Assembly: GCA_946615525.1 (NCBI GenBank)
Contig: CAMOHW010000004.1
Location: 1-16,314 of the forward strand
Direction: 5' to 3'
Length of the DNA stretch: 16,314 bases
DNA from: an uncultured Clostridia bacterium
GTDB lineage: Bacteria > Bacillota > Clostridia > Oscillospirales > CAG-272
Positions 14,984 to 16,314 of this stretch are shown piece by piece. Numbering within the stretch: position 1 is the stretch's first letter; every line of letters starts with the position of its first letter. The notes beneath the pieces are model-generated. The model was not told the DNA's origin. It saw nothing but the letters and a program-made list of their open reading frames with translations, and ran no database searches. The position numbers and the translations under genes were made by a program.

Positions 14984-16120
14984 ATGTTTGAATTACTGAA
15001 AACCGAGGGGCGCGCCCGCCGCGGTATTTTGCATACCGTCCACGGGGATATTCAAACCCCGGTGTTTATGAATGTTGGAACCTGCGCCGCCATCAAGGGG
15101 GGCGTCAACACCATGCAATTGCGGCAGATCGGTTGCCAGGTGGAACTTTCCAACACCTACCATTTGCACATTCGCCCGGGAGACGGACTGATCCGCGAGA
15201 TGGGCGGCCTGCACAAGTTTATGAACTGGGATCGCCCCATTCTCACCGATAGCGGCGGATTCCAGGTCTTCTCGCTGGCAAAACTGCGCCGCATCAAGGA
15301 GGAGGGAGTTTATTTTTCCTCCCATGTGGACGGCAAAAAGATCTTTATGGGGCCGGAGGAGAGTATGCAGATCCAATCCAATCTCGCCTCCACCATTGCC
15401 ATGGCGTTTGACGAATGCGTGGAAAACCCCTCGCCCTACCCCTATTGCAAAAAGAGCATGGAGCGCACCTATCGCTGGCTTGTGCGTTGCCGTGCCGAAA
15501 TGGACCGGCTAAACGCCCTGCCCGATACCATCAACCGCCACCAAATGCTGTTCGGCATCAACCAGGGCAGCACTTTTGAAGATCTGCGGATCGCGCATAT
15601 GCAAATGATCTCCGAGGTCCCCTGCGAGGGCTATGCCATTGGCGGTCTTGCCGTCGGAGAACCCACCGAGGAAATGTATCGCATCATTGATGCGGTCGAG
15701 CCGTATATGCCCAAGGAGAAACCCCGCTACCTGATGGGCGTGGGAACCCCTTGCAACATTCTGGAAGCGGTGCATTTTGGCGTGGACTTTTTCGATTGCG
15801 TCATGCCTAGCCGCAACGCACGCCACGGAAACCTGTTCACCTGGCACGGCAAAATCAACCTGGGCAACGAAAAATATGCCAAGGATCCCCGTCCGCTGGA
15901 TGAGGGATGCGGTTGCCCCTGTTGCCGCAATTATTCGCGCGCCTACTTGCGCCATCTCATCAAAGCCAAGGAGTCGGTGGGAATGTCGCTTTGCGTTACG
16001 CACAACCTTTGGTTCTATAACGAACTCACCGCCAAGATCCGCGAGGCGCTGGACGGCGGCTATTTTGAATCTTTCTATCAGAAATATCGCAACATTTTGG
16101 GCGAACGGGTAGAGGATTGA
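14984..16120 (+). CDS. tgt: Queuine/preQ1 tRNA-guanine transglycosylase
   Basis: The 378-residue bacterial TGT exchanges G34 of GUN-anticodon tRNAs for preQ1 in queuosine synthesis. The start is the ATG at 14984 ([14 protein letters not shown]), which matches the family; a TTG at 14954 overlapping the mutL stop would add ten atypical residues. The catalytic Asp lies in [12 protein letters not shown] (D89). The nucleophile Asp is in [13 protein letters not shown] (D271). The zinc site is C309, C311 and C314 (CGCPCC) with H340 in VTHNLWFY, a CxCx2Cx25H pattern. The ribosome binding region AAGGAAAGG ends 15 nt before the ATG, rather far; a small GGAAA/TTTCC fold could shorten this. Neither queA nor yajC, frequent neighbours elsewhere, adjoins it. 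Confidence 0.97.
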   Translation: MFELLKTEGRARRGILHTVHGDIQTPVFMNVGTCAAIKGGVNTMQLRQIGCQVELSNTYHLHIRPGDGLIREMGGLHKFMNWDRPILTDSGGFQVFSLAKLRRIKEEGVYFSSHVDGKKIFMGPEESMQIQSNLASTIAMAFDECVENPSPYPYCKKSMERTYRWLVRCRAEMDRLNALPDTINRHQMLFGINQGSTFEDLRIAHMQMISEVPCEGYAIGGLAVGEPTEEMYRIIDAVEPYMPKEKPRYLMGVGTPCNILEAVHFGVDFFDCVMPSRNARHGNLFTWHGKINLGNEKYAKDPRPLDEGCGCPCCRNYSRAYLRHLIKAKESVGMSLCVTHNLWFYNELTAKIREALDGGYFESFYQKYRNILGERVED

Positions 16121-16146
16121 ACGAACGAAAAGATCGGAGAATGGTT

Positions 16147-16314
16147 ATGGAGTCGATTTGCGAATTGTATCGGATCGGGCGCGGACCCTCTTCTTCCCAC
16201 ACCATGGGACCTTGCCGCGCGGTTCAAAAAATGAAACAGGAGTATCCGCAAGCCAACGGATACAAGGTCGTTCTCTACGGCTCGCTTGCCATGACCGGCG
16301 TCGGGCACGGAACC
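16147..16314 (+). CDS. L-serine dehydratase (iron-sulfur type), beta domain, 5' part only
   Basis: The window ends after 56 codons. [13 protein letters not shown] followed by an [14 protein letters not shown] segment is the N-terminal signature of the beta domain of Fe-S dependent L-serine ammonia-lyases (SdaAB or the N-terminal half of fused SdaA), which deaminate serine to pyruvate. The cluster-binding alpha domain is not in view, so a two-gene or fused form cannot be told apart. The ATG at 16147 is preferred because GGAG (16136-16139) lies 7 nt upstream; an ATG two codons earlier sits too close to it. It starts 26 nt after tgt and is probably cotranscribed. Confidence 0.9.
   Translation, partial: MESICELYRIGRGPSSSHTMGPCRAVQKMKQEYPQANGYKVVLYGSLAMTGVGHGT

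Overview
The window looks like a chromosome segment of a low-to-mid GC Bacillota, most likely a Clostridia/Oscillospiraceae-type gut anaerobe. The evidence is strong AGGAGG-like ribosome binding sites, the Bacillus/Clostridia gene order miaB-ricA(ymcA)-mutS-mutL, an endonuclease-type MutL, an Fe-S type L-serine dehydratase and a BspA-like leucine-rich-repeat protein. The taxonomic placement is inference from gene content only.

Layout. (1) Positions 1-918: a promoter and a membrane-anchored BspA-like LRR protein on the + strand, ending at a strong hairpin terminator (928-966) that also lies just beyond the end of the oppositely oriented block. (2) Positions 984-7999, - strand: a compact block of seven intact phage head genes, transcribed right to left: small terminase, large terminase, a 573-residue probable neck/nozzle structural protein, portal, scaffold, major coat protein and a small head-tail connector. 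They are packed like an operon (an ATGA overlap, an 8-nt overlap, and gaps of 17 to 73 nt). No integrase, repressor, replication, lysis, tail-fibre or tail-tube gene lies beside them. (3) Positions 8000-8403: a 404-nt divergent intergenic region. It holds four helically phased TGTGCCA repeats next to the phage block, a palindromic repeat of about 175 bp, and a near-consensus extended -10 promoter for the housekeeping operon. (4) Positions 8404-16314, + strand: miaB, ricA-like, mutS, mutL, tgt and the 5' end of an L-serine dehydratase gene. Gaps are 23 to 56 nt and no terminator is visible, so this is probably one transcription unit.

How they fit together. The right half is a conserved housekeeping operon for tRNA modification (MiaB at A37, Tgt at G34), RNA-processing control (RicA-like) and mismatch repair (MutS/MutL). 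The left half carries what is needed to build and fill a procapsid: coat plus scaffold, portal, packaging ATPase/nuclease, and a minimal neck made of a connector and a propeller-like protein. Nothing visible here would integrate, replicate or release it. This isolated, intact head-only cassette, with its own iteron-bearing upstream region and a terminator, is the most interesting object in the window. It may be a domesticated capsid system, a gene-transfer-agent-like or satellite particle, or a prophage remnant whose other genes lie elsewhere.
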